Counted from the first letter of the stretch, positions 22,583 through 36,101 are shown. The stretch: DNA of 64,000 bases from Sciurus carolinensis (GCF_902686445.1 NC_062219.1:42993056-43057055), one strand, 5' to 3'. The notes: generated by a model not told the origin, from the letters alone. A program made the numbers and translations.

Positions 22583-23292
22583 CACTTCTGAAACTTCGGG
22601 GACTTCTTCTCTATTCATATGTCCTCACAAATTTCAAAAAGAAAAGAAAAAGGAAAAGAAAAAGATGGGAAAGAAAAGTAACGCTTCATATTTTACTGCT
22701 AGTGGAAATCTCCAGGGTTTGTATAGTTTTCTTTGTACAACAATGGTACTATACAGACTTTTTACTAGAAATATTTTGTTTCAATATGCAAAACCATAAA
22801 TAATCAGTCAAGGGAAGTTAGCTAACATCAGCTTACTGCCAAGAGACCCGGTAGAACAAGTCCTACATGGGTGTACTTGCTACAGTCAAACATTAATATC
22901 TGACAGTGGTTCAGCCTTGAAATTTTTTCAACATATTTGTTAATGTACTTAGCTGAAAAACTAGAAATTTACTCAAAATAGATTAAGGAAAATTGTGATA
23001 TGTCTGCAGGCTACAGGGGAATCTCAGAAAGAAGTTCAATGTGCAAAACTAAAAGTCAAAAGAACTAAAAAGCTGGACAATTTTCTAGTTCTCTTTCTTG
23101 ATTCAGACTTCCTGTGTGTATTTATTTGTTCCATTTTTCTCTTTGTAGACTGATCCTATCTTCTCTCCTTTTGCTTATATTATTGAAGTCGCTTTATTAA
23201 TTCACAAAGAGAAATATGACTTCCAAAGGGCAGTGCCACCTTCCTCAGGAGTCAAACTTGAAGGTAAACCAAATTATAAAAAGGTAATTTGG

Positions 23293-23372
23293 TGGGCTTG
23301 GACTGTAGCTCAGTGGCAGAGCACTTGCCTAGCATGTGTGAAGTGCTGGGTTCCATCCTTAGCACCATGTAG
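23293..23372 (+). mobile_element. ID SINE, plus strand
   Basis: GGACTGTAGCTCAGTGGCAG (A-box region), GCACTTGCCTAGCATGTG and GGGTTCCATCCTTAGCACC (B-box region), then an A-rich end. Confidence 0.85.
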
Positions 23373-23439
23373 AAATGAACAAATAGAGTAAAGGCATTCT
23401 GTCCATCTACGACTGCAATTTTTTTTTAAAAGGGTAATT

Positions 23440-23565
23440 GGGTGATGGTTTGTTGTTTTGGTATCACAGATGTTTGCCTATGTCCAAACTCATCAAGATG
23501 TATAAATTCAAGGTATACAATTTTCTGTATATCAATTATACCTCAATAAACCTTTAAAAAAAAGT
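23440..23565 (+). mobile_element. Ancient L1M-like 3' end
   Basis: CTCATCAAGATGTATAAATT ... TGTATATCAATTATACCTCA ATAAA followed by an A-run (23552-23560) is the typical 3' terminus of old mammalian L1 elements. Confidence 0.55.
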
Positions 23566-25026
23566 AATTTGATAAGAACAGAATCAGATTAATTCTGTGA
23601 ACATTGATTAATGAACTAGGTATGTCTATAAAACTTCCAATACCAGTCTCTTTGAAGATGTACCCCTCTCAGAGCACTTGTTGAAATGGTGAGGTTGTGA
23701 AATTGTGATTGTATCATGTGATCCCTCAAGGGATGAAAATCACAAAGCCTATCTTTATCTTTCCTGTGTCATTCTCCTGATACAAATGAGAATATTCATT
23801 TCATTAATATTTAGCTTCTCTCCATGCTAGAGATAGGTCACTATGGACACAAAAAAGTTCTTGTTCTTCAAGTTCATAACTTTTGTTTTGAAACATTAAA
23901 TTATATTTAACAATTTATTCTATGTTTATTGAGATTATCATTGATACTATTTATTTTGGTGACTATTTTCCTCTTCTAAATTCAGGAGAAACCTAGAAAA
24001 GTAAATGGAGAAATGGAACTGGCTTCATCCCTAAGCACATTTCTTTATGACTTCTTAGGGTATTGGAACAAGAATCAAAACTCAAGGCCTATCTAAGATA
24101 GGGAGACTAATAGAACATTCCTTCTCCATGAAAGTGGGATATAAAATGTCTAACTGTGTAAAGATAAACCAAAATCACCCTTTCCTCCTCATCTTACTCT
24201 CCAGAAGATGACAGGGATAAGTTACTTTCCTGAACATAAATTCTATGGGTAAAATTCATAAAAGAGCTGCAATCTGCCCCTCAAGCCCAATATGTATTAG
24301 AAGTCTAGTACAGTAACAGTAGAAAACAAATAAAGGAGATTTGAACTGGAAAAAAGAAACAGAGTTATCATTATTTGCAGATGATTTGGACAGACCAAAA
24401 ACAGTAAATTTTATGGGTAAGTTACTAGAATTAAGGAGTGATTTTCAGTAAGGTTGATAAATTCAAAATGAGTATATGAAAAGCAATTGCAATTCTGTAT
24501 GATTTAGTGGTTTCAATTGTCATTACACAAATGTGAACAGTTCATGTCAATTAAGAGAGGATTGAAGAGAAAAGTTAGAATAGGCAAAAAAAAAAAAAAA
24601 AGGAATAGTATACGGAGGCAGAAAGGAAGTAATGACAGCTACCCATTCTTTTCGATGAATCTCAGAGATGTATACATAAGCAAATGGAGCAAATCACAAT
24701 CAAAAAAAGTCAAGTAAAAAAAGGAAACGCTAAGCAACATTTTGGTAAGGAATAAAATCTTTGATGGTACAAAAAGGAATAAAAACAAGATAATGATTAT
24801 TATAAAAATAGGGCTATAAAATATGTTTTGATAGGAGAAATTCTGAACTTCTATTTGGCACTGAATTTACCTAAAATGTTTTGAGAATTCCAACCTTACT
24901 AAATATACAGATTCTGGTCCTAGAGAAACATGAATTTTTTGTGTAGTCTTTTTATATCCTTACTTGAGGTCCTTTTAGAATTCAAAAATCAGTTTATAAT
25001 GTTTATTTTTTAAAGTAATACACATA
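23566..25026. other. Intergenic, nothing recognised
   Basis: AT-rich sequence with an A-run at 24584-24601. The 66-codon lysine-rich frame around 24517-24717 is built on that run and is not credible. Confidence 0.5.
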
Positions 25027-25348
25027 TAATCATCCCTCAGTATCCATGAGGGATTGGCTTAGGAACCCTGGTAGATGACAAAATCTGTGGATGCTTGTCC
25101 CTTACAAAAAATGGCATAATATTTTCATATAACCTATACACGTCCTCCAGTACACTTTTGGTCATCTCTGGATTGCTTGTAATACCAAATTCTATGTAAA
25201 TGCTATGTAAATCATTGTTGTGTTGTTTAGTGAGTAATGACAATAAAAAAAATATGTACTTGTTCGGACACAATTTTTCCTCAATATTTTCAGTCTATGT
25301 TTGTTGACTCCATAAATGTGAAACTCATGAATTTGGAGGGCTGCCTAT
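25027..25348 (+). mobile_element. MER2-like DNA transposon fossil (Tigger group)
   Basis: The left end TCATCCCTCAGTATCCATGAG and right end TTTGGAGGGCTGCCTATA are degenerate inverted terminal repeats of the MER2 type. The interior has the characteristic AAAATCTGTGGATGCTTG and ATGTAAATCATTGTTGTGTTG blocks. TA dinucleotides flank it, as expected for Tc1/mariner-Tigger insertion. It is a non-autonomous element of about 320 bp with no transposase. Confidence 0.75.
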
Positions 25349-26479
25349 ACACTTTCTTTTTTAAATTTTTATTTTTAAATTTTTTATTTTTACAGACTGC
25401 ATTTTGATTCATTGTACAAATGGGGTACAACTTTTCATTTCTAAGATGGTACACAACGTAGATTTACACCATTCATGTAATCATACATATGCATAGTTTA
25501 ATATTGTCTGTCTCAGTGTACTATCTTTCCTTCCCCCACTCCCTCCTGCCCCATTTTCCTCTACATCATCCTAAGTTCCTCCATTCTTCTCTTGCCTGCC
25601 TCTGCAATTCCCCCTGCCTTTATGTATCATCATCCACTTACCAGAGAAAACATTTGGCCTTTGGTTTTTTGGGCTTGACTTACTTCACTTAGTATGATAT
25701 TCTCTAACTCCATTCATTTACCCGCAAATGCCATAATTTTATTCTTCTTTATGGCTGAGTAATATTCCATTGTACATATATACCACAGTTTCTTTATCCA
25801 TTCATCTATTGAAGGGCATCTAGATTGGTTCCACAATCTGGCTATTGTGAACTGAGCTGCTATAAACATTGATGTGGCTGCATCACTGTAGTATCCTGAT
25901 TTTAAGTCCTTTGGGTATAGGCCAAGGAGTGGGAGAGCTGGGTCAAATGGTGGTTCCATCCCAAGTTTTTTGAGGAATCTCCATACTGTTTTCCAAAGTG
26001 GCTGCACCAATTTGCAACTCCACTAGCAATGTGTAAGTGTGCCTTTTCCCCTACATCTATGCAAACATGTATTGCTTGTATTCTTGATAATAGCTGTTAT
26101 AATTGGAGTTAGATGAAATCTTAGAGTGGTTTTAATTTGCACTTCTCTAATTTCTAGAGATGATGAGCACTTTTTCATATATTTGTTGATCACCTGTATG
26201 TCTTACTCTGTGAAGTGTCTGCTCAGTTCCTTAGCCCATTTATTGATTGGGTTCTTTGTATTTTTGGTGTAAAGTTTTTTAAGTTCTTTATAAAATTTGA
26301 AAATTAGTGCTGTGTCTGAAGTGTGTGTGGAAAAGATTTTCTCCCATTCTGTAGGCTCTCTTTTCACATTATTGATTGTTTCCTTTGCTGAGAAAAAGCT
26401 TTTTAGTTTGAATCCACCCATTTGTTGATTCTTGCTTTTATTTCTTCTGCTATGGGGGTCTTGTTAAGGAAGTCTGGTT
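25349..26479 (-). mobile_element. 5'-truncated L1, older subfamily
   Basis: The 3'UTR type matches the 16.0-kb copy (TACAAATGGGGTACAACTTT...). ORF2 C-terminal fragments follow in broken frames (26010-25714 and 26421-26203), for example [20 protein letters not shown]. It is truncated about 1.1 kb from its 3' end. Confidence 0.85.
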
Positions 26480-27180
26480 TCTAAATAACAAGCATTAACA
26501 AGCATTAATCCTTAGCCTTATCTTTCCCTATTCTTGAGATGTAAGCAATTTCAATAATTTTTTTCTTTTATTTACATCTGTATTTTAAAATATTGCATTT
26601 ATCTCCTATTGGTTTTTAAATTTTAATCACATACTTATTCCTAATATGTAAGATGTAGCACTATAATAACATGTATATTCTTTTCATTCTGCTTATATAA
26701 GTTTTTAGTGAAATCAATATTTATTGCTCTTATTTTTACAACATGGAAATATTTTTTACTATAATGGCAAGTTTCACAGTATGCTGTGATTATAATTACT
26801 TTTCTGTAGAATATTTTGTTTTTCCAAGAGTCAGTGTGTGTCTTGTTTTTATGTTTTTATTAGTGCATTAGTTATACACAATAGTGGTATATACATTTTG
26901 ACATAATCATTCATGCATAGTATGCCTTGTTTTTGTCGTTGCTGTTGTTGGCTTTGTTCTCTGTATTCCTGTTTTTAATTCTTTCCAAATTCTGAGACAA
27001 ATGCAAGCAAGTCATCTCAATATAGTAAAATTCCTCTGTTAATTCATCATTTCCATTTTTATTTTGTTTAAACCAATCCAGGACTACATTGTACCCTGTT
27101 CTAATCTTGCTGCTTTTTAAGTCTGGTATTCTGAAATTTGCCTTCACTGACATCCACATCATTTCTTCACTTCTCTTCTG
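26480..27180. other. Intergenic, possible short L1 3'UTR scrap
   Basis: AT-rich. Around 26845-26920, TTAGTTATACACAATAGTGG with TAATCATTCATGCATAGTA resembles the L1 3'UTR text of this genome but is too short to classify. No gene is seen. Confidence 0.4.
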
Positions 27181-28140
27181 TGTTCACTGATTTATTCATT
27201 CAACAAATCTTCCAGAAGGCTATCCACCAGGCAGTATTAAGGGATACTGAAAATATATCATTGAAAAAGAGATCAATTCTGCTCATAGAAGTTATAACAA
27301 AAACCAAAAAATGGTACAATGTTAAACTAAAAGTTTCCACTGAGAAGTGAAGGTACAATTGGCATGACATTCCAAATGTCATGGAATTAAACCCAAAATA
27401 AAATATTAATATTAATATTTTGCAAGAAGAGTGTTCAAAAGTTTTTGCATGATCCTTTGTATAGAAAATAAACAGATATGACAGAACTTTGTGAAAAATG
27501 ATTGGGAAGCTAGCTTTGTTTATTTCTTTTTCAGTATAGGTGGTCAGTACAGATCTCCATTTACTGGCCTCTCTTTACGATTTGGGTAGAAATCTAAAGG
27601 AAGTGAGAGAATAAGACATATGAATATCTGACAGGAAGAATATTCCAGTCAGAGGTAATCAAAACATTCAAGGCATTGAGACAAAGAAATGCTTAATATG
27701 TTCAGAAATAGCAAGGTCTGTACAGGTCAGAGTAGCTAGGGGAAGGGGAAGGACACCAGAGTGAGCAGATGGTGTCTTGACCTGGAGTGGCGTCACGGGA
27801 CGTGGTAAGGAATGGACAGTTTCTGGATATGCTTGCTTGACAGTGGAGTTGGCAGGACTTACCATAGCTCAGGTGTGAATGAGAGGAGGCAAGGGTGATG
27901 TCAAAATTTTAGCCTGAGCAACTACAAGTGGGTCATTAACTCAGATGGGGAAGACTCAAAAAAGAAGTGCAGTGATTCAGAAGTTTGATTGGAAATGTCA
28001 AATAAGAAAAATTCTATTATGGGAAAATCTGCCAGGCAGTTGTAAATGAGCACAGTCCCTGCGGGTGAAATGTTAGTGCTAGAAATGAAAGTTCTGGAGT
28101 CAATATTGTATGCTTGGTATTTTAAAGACATGGATCAGTA
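27181..28140 (+). mobile_element. Ancient L1ME/MIR-like repeat remnants
   Basis: TTATTCATTCAACAAATCTTCC (27192) and the block around 27880-28130 (TTTAGCCTGAGCAACTACAAG..., GGCAGTTGTAAATGAG..., GGAGTCAATATTGTATGC) resemble the 3'UTR consensus of old mammalian L1 elements. Strongly diverged; boundaries uncertain. Confidence 0.4.
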
Positions 28141-29884
28141 AGTCCTTGTAGGGTGAGGATTGTCTGAATTTGGAGAGTTATGTCTTCCAGTTCACTTCTG
28201 TCTCCCCAAACAAAAAACTTCTTCTCAGTGCAAAGGAATTTATTTTAAAGTCTAGGAGGGGCTGGAAATAGAACTTTGACCTAAAATTATTGGGAATTAT
28301 TTACCTGGAGATTTACAGGAAGCACAAAGGTATTACGGAATTTTAGCATTATATGACTTTGGATAAGAAATTACATTTTGTTTTGTAATTAAACCTTTTT
28401 TTCTCTACTTTTTCATATTTTGTAAAAAAACATTGTAGATTTAGTAAGGAACATGGAAAAAATGTCCCACACTTTAACAATAGAAATAAAGTTTTAACAA
28501 TGTGATAAAACAATGTTTTCCTTCAATCACAAAGGTGCTAATGGGTTAGGAGTTAGAAGGATGTTAATGTATACTTTTTTATTTCTTGTGGGAAAGGAAG
28601 GCCAGTTATCTATAGTGATTTAATAAATGGCTTTTCTCCCATTACAGAGTCCAGGTTTCCAATGTCATTCCTGTTTGGATGCCATACCACTAACCCAGCA
28701 GAAAAAATTACTGTAAGATTTGCATGTGAAACCATATCAGGTGTTTTCAAATGTAAACTTTGTTCCCTGGGGAAATAAGTTACTATGTAAGTGGAATGAA
28801 AAAAAATCTTAAATTACATGACATGAAAAAAAAGTTTCCTCTGACCATTTAGCTTGCTCTTGACATTTCAGTTAACCCATGCCTACATTCTTCACATACC
28901 AAAAAGCTGTATCTGAGTATATCTGTATTTCTGAAATAGCCTGACTTTCGGACTTGTCCTTATATACCCCAAGAGAACATCCGTTATTCTCCTTTCACTG
29001 TTGTTAAATGATGCCTGCCCACACTCAGAACATATGAGGCATCTAATTGACTGTCTTCATGTATGTCATGGCTTGACTTATGGAGAATTCTTAATGAACT
29101 GAGTCTTCCTCCTAAAACATGCTTCCTCGTCTAGGATGAAATGAATCTTTGAGTAAAATCCTCAACTACAACTAAAAAAATTCTTAGAATTTTCAGCCTG
29201 TATCCTAGTAGGTAAGCCCTCACTTACAGTCTCTGTACTTGAGCAAACCAAATTTTCTATCATGTTCTTTCATATTCTGTTTGTCCTTGTGGGTTTCTGT
29301 TTTTTGTATTTATCATTTTAGTGGGGTTTTCGGGTGAAGCAGAAATAAACGCATGTGTTCAAGCTATCACATTTAAAGTCTAAATATATTTTATGCCATA
29401 AAATCCAGTAAAATGCTTCTTAAAGTTTTTTCTAGTTATAGCAAATATATATTATATAGGTGACCTTGCTTAATAGCAAAATAAGCTTTTTAAAATGATA
29501 AAAGAAGGCTTTGAAATTACTCAATGCTTATTGTTAGTAGTCTAACAGTACTTCTGACATTTTATTATAATTTTGTAATCTATCAGAATACTGTGAACAT
29601 TATTGGATTATATTAGTAATGGTTTATATCTCTATTGGAAAAAAGATTACCCAGTTTTTATGCATAGAAAAAGTTAGGTCACCAAATTATTTCTTCCACT
29701 GGAAATGCTTTTTAGTGCCTGTTGTCTTCAAAATGTGTTATCCTAATGTTTATGGTTAGTATATACAGAAAAAAGTATCTGGGAAAAGAAAGATTTTGAG
29801 TTTTTATTATTGAGACATATATAAATAAATTTGAAAAACACTACTAAAACATTAAATATTTCAAAATGCCAAGACTATTTAAAA
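28141..29884. other. Intergenic, nothing recognised
   Basis: Unique-looking AT-rich sequence with no supportable gene or repeat. Confidence 0.5.
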
Positions 29885-29998
<114 letters not shown>

Positions 29999-30239
29999 CT
30001 TGCCTGGAAAATAGATTCCAAAATTGGTATGGGGTAAGTACAGCCTACCTGAAGAATTTAGATTATTAAAACCTTTGCTTAGATGATATTAAGTATTATA
30101 AACTAAGATTAAAGGAAAAATCAACAGACATACTATCATTATTAAAATAAGTACTGAGGTGGAAGTACTGCCTAAACAAAGATTCTTAGAACTGGCAGGC
30201 ATCAGTTAAGATCACATGTGGCATCTTGTCTCATACACA

Positions 30240-30380
30240 GCTACCTTACCAGACTGTGAGTCACTGGGACAACAGTCTAGTCTCACCATTTTACCGCTCA
30301 CAGTGCCCACCATACCATATAGCAAAGTGTCTAGCATACAGTAGATGGTTTATGTATGTTTGATAAGTAGGTGGCTAGCG
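30240..30380 (-). mobile_element. MIR SINE remnant
   Basis: CCAGACTGTGAGTCACTGG ... AGTGTCTAGCATACAGTAG ... TTTATGTATGTTTGATAA matches the spacing of the MIR core and 3' region in reversed orientation. Confidence 0.55.
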
Positions 30381-31264
30381 AGTGATTTTGAGATGATCAG
30401 TGACTGGAGAAAGAAACAGAGTATGTTGTTTTCTTCCTTTGGATTTTTAAATCCAGTCTACATATAGGATTCATAATTCTGTTCTGATCTCTTCTTGCCT
30501 TTGTAGGCATCACCTGCTATTTTATATTATGCAAGTGACATGGTAGGTAAAGTCTAATTTAGTAATGAAATATTAGCAAGACTGTTGTGCCATATACATA
30601 AATCACATCCTTCAATTAATCTTTTAACAAAATTGATGTTTTATGTCAGTTGTCTGATTCCTGTGTCTGCTTCTCAGTTAGTTTTGACCTTGGATGGAAA
30701 AAGAGGAATGTTATTTATTGGGATGCTTTTACCCACTTCTAAATAAGTATACTGGTGATAAAACAAACGTACAAATATACATAAGTAAAAATAAATTAGT
30801 AGAGTTTATCACAGAAACCAAGGTCCTATGCTTCATAACTATCTTCCCAATCTCAGTTCCTTCTAAGAGGCAACCATATTAAAATGTTTTGTTTGGTAGT
30901 TTTTCATCAATTCAGTATAATACAATGATGCTATTGACAAACCTATAAGTTTCAGATATAATCCATTGACTTTCTTCCTATAGTACACGAGGATTTAGTG
31001 TATTTCTGTCATCCCTGTACTAAGATTTTTGTAGGATACAAAATTATACACAATCATGCACTAATATTTACAATTTTGGACAAAGAAATTTTAGTGTGTG
31101 TGCATACTGCATCATACATAATTATGAATTATAGACAATAAGTACTTATTGGAGGAATATAATTTATCCTATATATTTGAAAAAAAATGTAATTTTGTTC
31201 AAATTTTTCTACTTAAAATGTGAATATTTTCCCTGCTGTGAGATGTTCACAGGAAACTTGTAAT
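30381..31264. other. Intergenic, nothing recognised
   Basis: AT-rich, without a supportable feature. Confidence 0.5.
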
Positions 31265-32715
31265 TCTTTTTAGATATACATAACAGTAGAGTATATGGAG
31301 TACATGGAGTATACCTTCTCATTCTTGTGGTTGTACATGATGTGGCATTACACTGGCCATGTAGTCATATATGAACAGAGGAAAGTTATGTCCAATTCAT
31401 TCTACTGTTGTTCCCATTCCAGTCCCCCTCCTTTCCCTTCATTCCCCTTTGTCTAATTCAATGAACTTCTATTCTTTGACCCCATTATGGTCTGTGAGCA
31501 TCGCATATCAGAGAGAACATATGGCCTTTGACTTTTTGGGATTGGCTTATTTCACTTAGCATGAGAATCTTTAGTTCCATCCATTTATTGGCAAATGCCA
31601 TAATTTCATCCTTCTTTACCAATGAGTAATATTCCATTGTGCATATATACCACATTTTATTTTCCATTCATCTGTTGAAGGGTACTCAGGTTGGTTCCAT
31701 AGCTTTGCTATTGTGAATTGAGCTGTTGTAAATATTGATGCTGATTTTAAGTTCTTTGTGTATATGCAGAGGAGTGGGATAACTGGTTCAAATTGTTTCA
31801 TTACAAGTTTACTGAGGAATCTGCATTTCCAGAGTGGCTGCATAAATTTGCAGTCCTACCAGCAAAGTAAACCTTTCCCCCAACATCCTTACCAATATTT
31901 GTTACTTGTATTCTTGGTAATTGCCATTCCGACTGGAGTGAGATGAAATTTCAGTGTAGTTTTAATTTGCATTTCTCTAATTGCTAGTGATGTTGAACAT
32001 TTTTTCATATATTTGTTGACCAGTGGTATTTCTTCTGTGAAGTGTCTGTTTGGTTCATCTGCCTATTTATCGATTGTGTTATTTGTCTGTTGGATGTTAA
32101 GTTTTTTGAGTTCTTTATATATCCTAGAGGTTAATACTGTATCTGAGATGCAGGTGGTAAAGGTTTTCTACCATTCTGTAGGTTATTTATCTTCTTGATT
32201 GTTTGCTGTGAAGAAACTTTTTAGTTTGATACTGTCCCATTTATTGATTCTTGACTTCTTCTTGTGCTTTAGAAGTCTTGTTGAGGAATTTGGTTCTAAG
32301 CCAACATGATGGAGAGTTGAGCCTACTTTTGCTTCTAATGGGTGCAGAATCTCTGGTCTAATGCCTAGGTACTTGATTCCCTTTGAGTTTTTGTAGGGTT
32401 AGAAATAGGGGTTTAATTTCCTTTTGCTACATATGGATTTCCAGTTTTCCTAGCACCATTTGTTGAGGAGGCTATCTTTTCTCCAATGTATGTTTTTGGC
32501 ACCTTTGTCTAATATGAAATAACTATATTTATGTGGGTTTGCTTCTGTGCTTTCTATTTTATACCACTGGTCTATGTGTCTGTTTTGGTGCCAATACCAT
32601 GCCGTTTTTGTTACTATAGCTCTGTAGTATAATCTAAGGTCTAGTATTGTGATGCCTCCTATTTCACTTTTGTGGTTAGGGATTGTTTTGGCTATTCTAG
32701 GACTCTTATTTTCAC
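31265..32715 (-). mobile_element. 5'-truncated L1, oldest of the L1-lineage copies here
   Basis: The 3'UTR type matches 7140-7395. ORF2 C-terminal fragments are short and broken (31667-31485 and 31843-31616), and the nucleotide text continues to about 32715 (GATGCCTCCTATTTCACTTT, GGCTATTCTAGGACTCTTAT) with many small deletions. Confidence 0.85.
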
Positions 32716-33295
32716 AAAAAAATTTTTTAAGTGGTTGGCATTAATTGCATATGACTATGCCATAATTTAACTTTCAACCCACTGTGACATATTTAGAAAG
32801 TTCATTTTCTAATGTTCCAAATAACCTACCTGTAAACAATAAATCATCAACTGTATCCTGCATCTCTTATCTTTAGAGTGAATCACAAGAAATGGAATTA
32901 CTAAACAAAAGTTCTTGATGCATATTGCCAATTTCCCTTCCAGAAATATTTTATTTCTATAAAAGCATAATTATTTTATTCCACATTTTTAACCCTAAAA
33001 AACTTGGTTCATTTTGTAGATTTAATATTTACCTTGTTTCAGCTTGAGATTTTTGATTGCCAATGTGGCTGAAGATTTTCTCCCACATCCATTACTCATT
33101 ATGACAAAACGTTTTATTTTTTTCTGTTTACAGTTTGATTATATCACTGAAATTTTAACAATTCAGGTAAACATTTGTGAATTAATTTAGTTCAATTTAG
33201 TTTAATAATGTTTTATCATTATTGGTGATCATTACTGGATGTTTTCTCAGGAAAACAATTTTAAGAATTAACAGTCTTAATAAAAATTTACTGTA
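32716..33295. other. AT-rich intergenic, nothing recognised
   Basis: No supportable feature. Confidence 0.5.
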
Positions 33296-33511
33296 ATTTT
33301 TTTTTTTTTTTTGTACCAGGAACTGAACCCACGGGCACTCAATCACTGAGCCACATTTTCAGCCATTTTTATTTTTTATATTGAGACAGCATCTTGCTAA
33401 GTTGCTTAGGGCCTTGCTAAGTTGCTGAGGCTGGCTTTGAACTTTTGATCCTCCTGCCTCAGTGCCCCCAGTCACTGGGATTACAGGAGTGTGCCAGCAC
33501 GCCCAGCCTGC
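33296..33511 (-). mobile_element. ID-B1 composite SINE (MEN-type)
   Basis: T-run, a reversed ID half (GTACCAGGAACTGAACCCAC) and a reversed B1 half ending GTGTGCCAGCACGCCCAGCC. Confidence 0.85.
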
Positions 33512-34287
33512 AGTGAAGTACATATTAACTATATGACTATTTGTGTTTATTTTAACTTTAAATATATACCATGGGTAATGCTTACCACACTTATTTGATC
33601 ATTGTTTTAATCTTGCTCTTTCTTTCCCATGATTTATGTCATTTCCTTTTTTTCACTTCACTGATGTGATTTGAGTGTCTTCTGTAATTAAAAAAAATCT
33701 CTGTAGCAGTTTTGATCAAGAGGAATAAACAGAGAAAGTAGCAAACCCTTTTTACTATTATAATAAGATATTAAGCTTTTGGATTATTAACAATGTTCCA
33801 TAGAGTAGCAGTTGATTGACTCAGGCTTGTACCTACCTGTATTTAGTGGCCTGGGGTTGACATTAGGAGGATCTTCCTATTGTGGCTTCATACATGAGAC
33901 ACACAATTGGATATTTCCCTAAAACTTTTGATTGGCCCTGATTCTGGGCAGAAAAAAAATCAGTAATATTGTCTATGCTAAAAAAAAATTACAATTATCT
34001 GCAGGATAAAGTTTTATTCTTATGTAATGTACAATCTTGGTATCTAATATTTAGGTAATTATGTTTTTGAGAATAAACTATTCAAAGACTCCTTAAAACT
34101 GTTTCCCAACGGACCATTAATATTTGGGCTATGCAAAGTTTGTGAATCTTGAAATTTATTACTTTTCTCAAGTTGGGCACCAATTTGTATTTTGTTTTGA
34201 ACTCTCAGTAACACTATATAAACACACCAATTATGAGTTATTTAAATGATCTTAAATAGTGTTTAGTATACTATTCTCAGAAATATG
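33512..34287. other. Intergenic, nothing recognised
   Basis: AT-rich unique-looking sequence. Confidence 0.5.
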
Positions 34288-34487
34288 CAATATTTATTTA
34301 TTTAGCGGTTCTGAGGATTGAACTCAGGAATGCTCAACCACTAAGCAAGATCTGCAGCTCTTTTTATTTTTTATTGGGACAAGGTGTTGTTAAGTTACCC
34401 CAGGTTCATCTCAAACTTGCATCTCTCTTGTCTCAGCCTCTTGAGTAGCTGGGATTGTAGGTATGCGACACCAGGTCCAATCTGAAA
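34288..34487 (-). mobile_element. ID-B1 composite SINE (diverged)
   Basis: A reversed ID half (GGTTCTGAGGATTGAACTCAG) and a reversed B1 half (GGGACAAGGTGTTGTTAAG ... GTAGCTGGGATTGTAGGTA). Confidence 0.75.
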
Positions 34488-34494
34488 TATGTAA

Positions 34495-35290
34495 TAGTTT
34501 CAATACCAAAAAGCATAAGAAACCCAAATATCTACCAGTACATAAATGTATAAATAACTTGTGGTATGTCTTTATGATGAATTCTATTAAGCAATAAAAC
34601 AGAAAGAACTATTGATACATAATATTGTTTTGTCCTACAAAATCTCCTGTGTCATTGCAGGAATGTTTGTGGGAAAATGATTGGGTTATAAAACCATTGG
34701 ATTGTAACAGCTGTGACTTAATCAGTCCATCATAGTTAAATGGACTGGGTGGTAACTTTAGGCAGGTGGGGCATGGCTAGAGGAGGCAGGTCACTGTGGC
34801 CCCTTCTCCATCCTCAGCTTCCTGGCTGCCATAAGCTGAGAAGCTTTTCTTCACCACACCCTTCTTCCATGATGTTCTACCTGACCTTGGGCTCAGAGCA
34901 ATAGACTTGACTGACCATGGGGTAAATCTTTGGAACTGTGAGCCAAAATAACGTTCCCTCTTCTAAGTTGTTCTTGTCCGGTCTTTAGTTCACAGCAGTG
35001 CAAAGTGGACATACACAAGAGATAAATCTCACAATTATTTGAAAGTAGTAGAAGAGTACATACTATATAATTCCTTGTGTACATCATATTAGACAATGCA
35101 AAGTAACACAGTGATATAGTAGATGAGTGGTTGATGGGCTAGTGGTGGAAAAGTGAGAGATGGAAATGAATTATAATAGGATTATAGGAAACTTTTGGGG
35201 TGATCAGTATATTCATCACCTTGAATGACCAATGCTTTTGCACAGGCACAGATGTCAACTTTACCAAATGAAACACTTTAAATATATTCT
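34495..35290 (+). mobile_element. Ancient L1M 3' fragment split by a MaLR LTR
   Basis: The parts before 34630 (AGTACATAAATGTATAAATAAC, AGCAATAAAACAGAAAGAAC) and after 35015 (ACTATATAATTCCTTGTGTAC, GATGGGCTAGTGG...) are consecutive pieces of the familiar L1M 3' region. The LTR in 34636-35010 interrupts them. Confidence 0.55.
34636..35010 (+). mobile_element. Solitary MaLR-type LTR (MST/MLT1-like)
   Basis: Ordered landmarks of an ERVL-MaLR LTR: AATGATTGGGTTATAAAACC, TGGGTGGTAACTTTAGGCAGG, GGCATGGCTAGAGGAGGCAGG, CTTCCTGGCTGCCATAAGC, CATGATGTTCTACCTGACC, GAGCCAAAATAACGTTCC and TTCTTGTCCGGTCTTTAGTTC. No internal coding region is present. Confidence 0.75.
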
Positions 35291-35772
35291 TTTTACTTGA
35301 GATCTAAAAGTATAAATCGTGCTATGCACTAATAAGTAGCAATTTGTTTTGCTTTGAATTTCAGTATTTCTCAAGGGATTATGTGTTTTGAAAGAAATAC
35401 TTTTTATTGACAGAAAGATGATCTTTATAGCAGAACTGGTTGACCTTGTTTTTATTCCATTAGCTTAATATTTCTTGGTTCTAAGCATGCCTATGAATAT
35501 GAAATTATATGCCAATCACCAAAACCAAATAAATATTACAACTCATGAATGATATAATTTATTATTTGTTTAGCACACTCTAAAATAATTTTTTCAGATG
35601 GGTAGTTATAGTTATGTGAGAAAATAAAAGATTAATATCAAAGGTGAAAGTTTATGACTCATGAACTGAGTCTGGCTGTTGAATGAGCAGAAAGAAAATT
35701 CAGTAGTCAGTCAGCTGTGAGAGTTTAAATTGAGTTCTAGTTCAGCTGTGTTTATGAACGATCAATTTATTT
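35291..35772. other. Intergenic, nothing recognised
   Basis: No supportable feature. Confidence 0.5.
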
Positions 35773-35960
35773 TTCTTTTTTGTAGTCCTGGGGACTGAAT
35801 CCAGAGACACTCTACATTGAACTACATTGTCAATTATTTTTAAAAATGTTTTTGAGAAAGGGACTCACTAAGTTGCTGAGGCTGGCCTTCAACTTGGGAT
35901 CTTCCTTACTCATTTTCCCAAGCCACTAGGATTACAGGTGTGTGCCACCATGCCTAACTC
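35773..35960 (-). mobile_element. ID-B1 composite SINE (MEN-type)
   Basis: A reversed ID half (AGTCCTGGGGACTGAATCCAG) and a reversed B1 half ending GGTGTGTGCCACCATGCCTA. Confidence 0.8.
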
Positions 35961-36101
35961 ATCAGTTTATTTTCTAGAATATGTGGTGCTATTTGTCACA
36001 TTGGTGGTAATGGCAGAATCTGTTATCTTCAAATTCATTTTTTCACTATGTGTTTCTGTTCTGTAAAGGACGTGGCACTATCAATGACATTTTCAGACTT
36101 T

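Noticed and set aside
23293..23372. tRNA-like sequence with A- and B-box text
   Set aside because: It belongs to an ID SINE with an A-rich tail, repeated many times in the window; not a functional tRNA gene.
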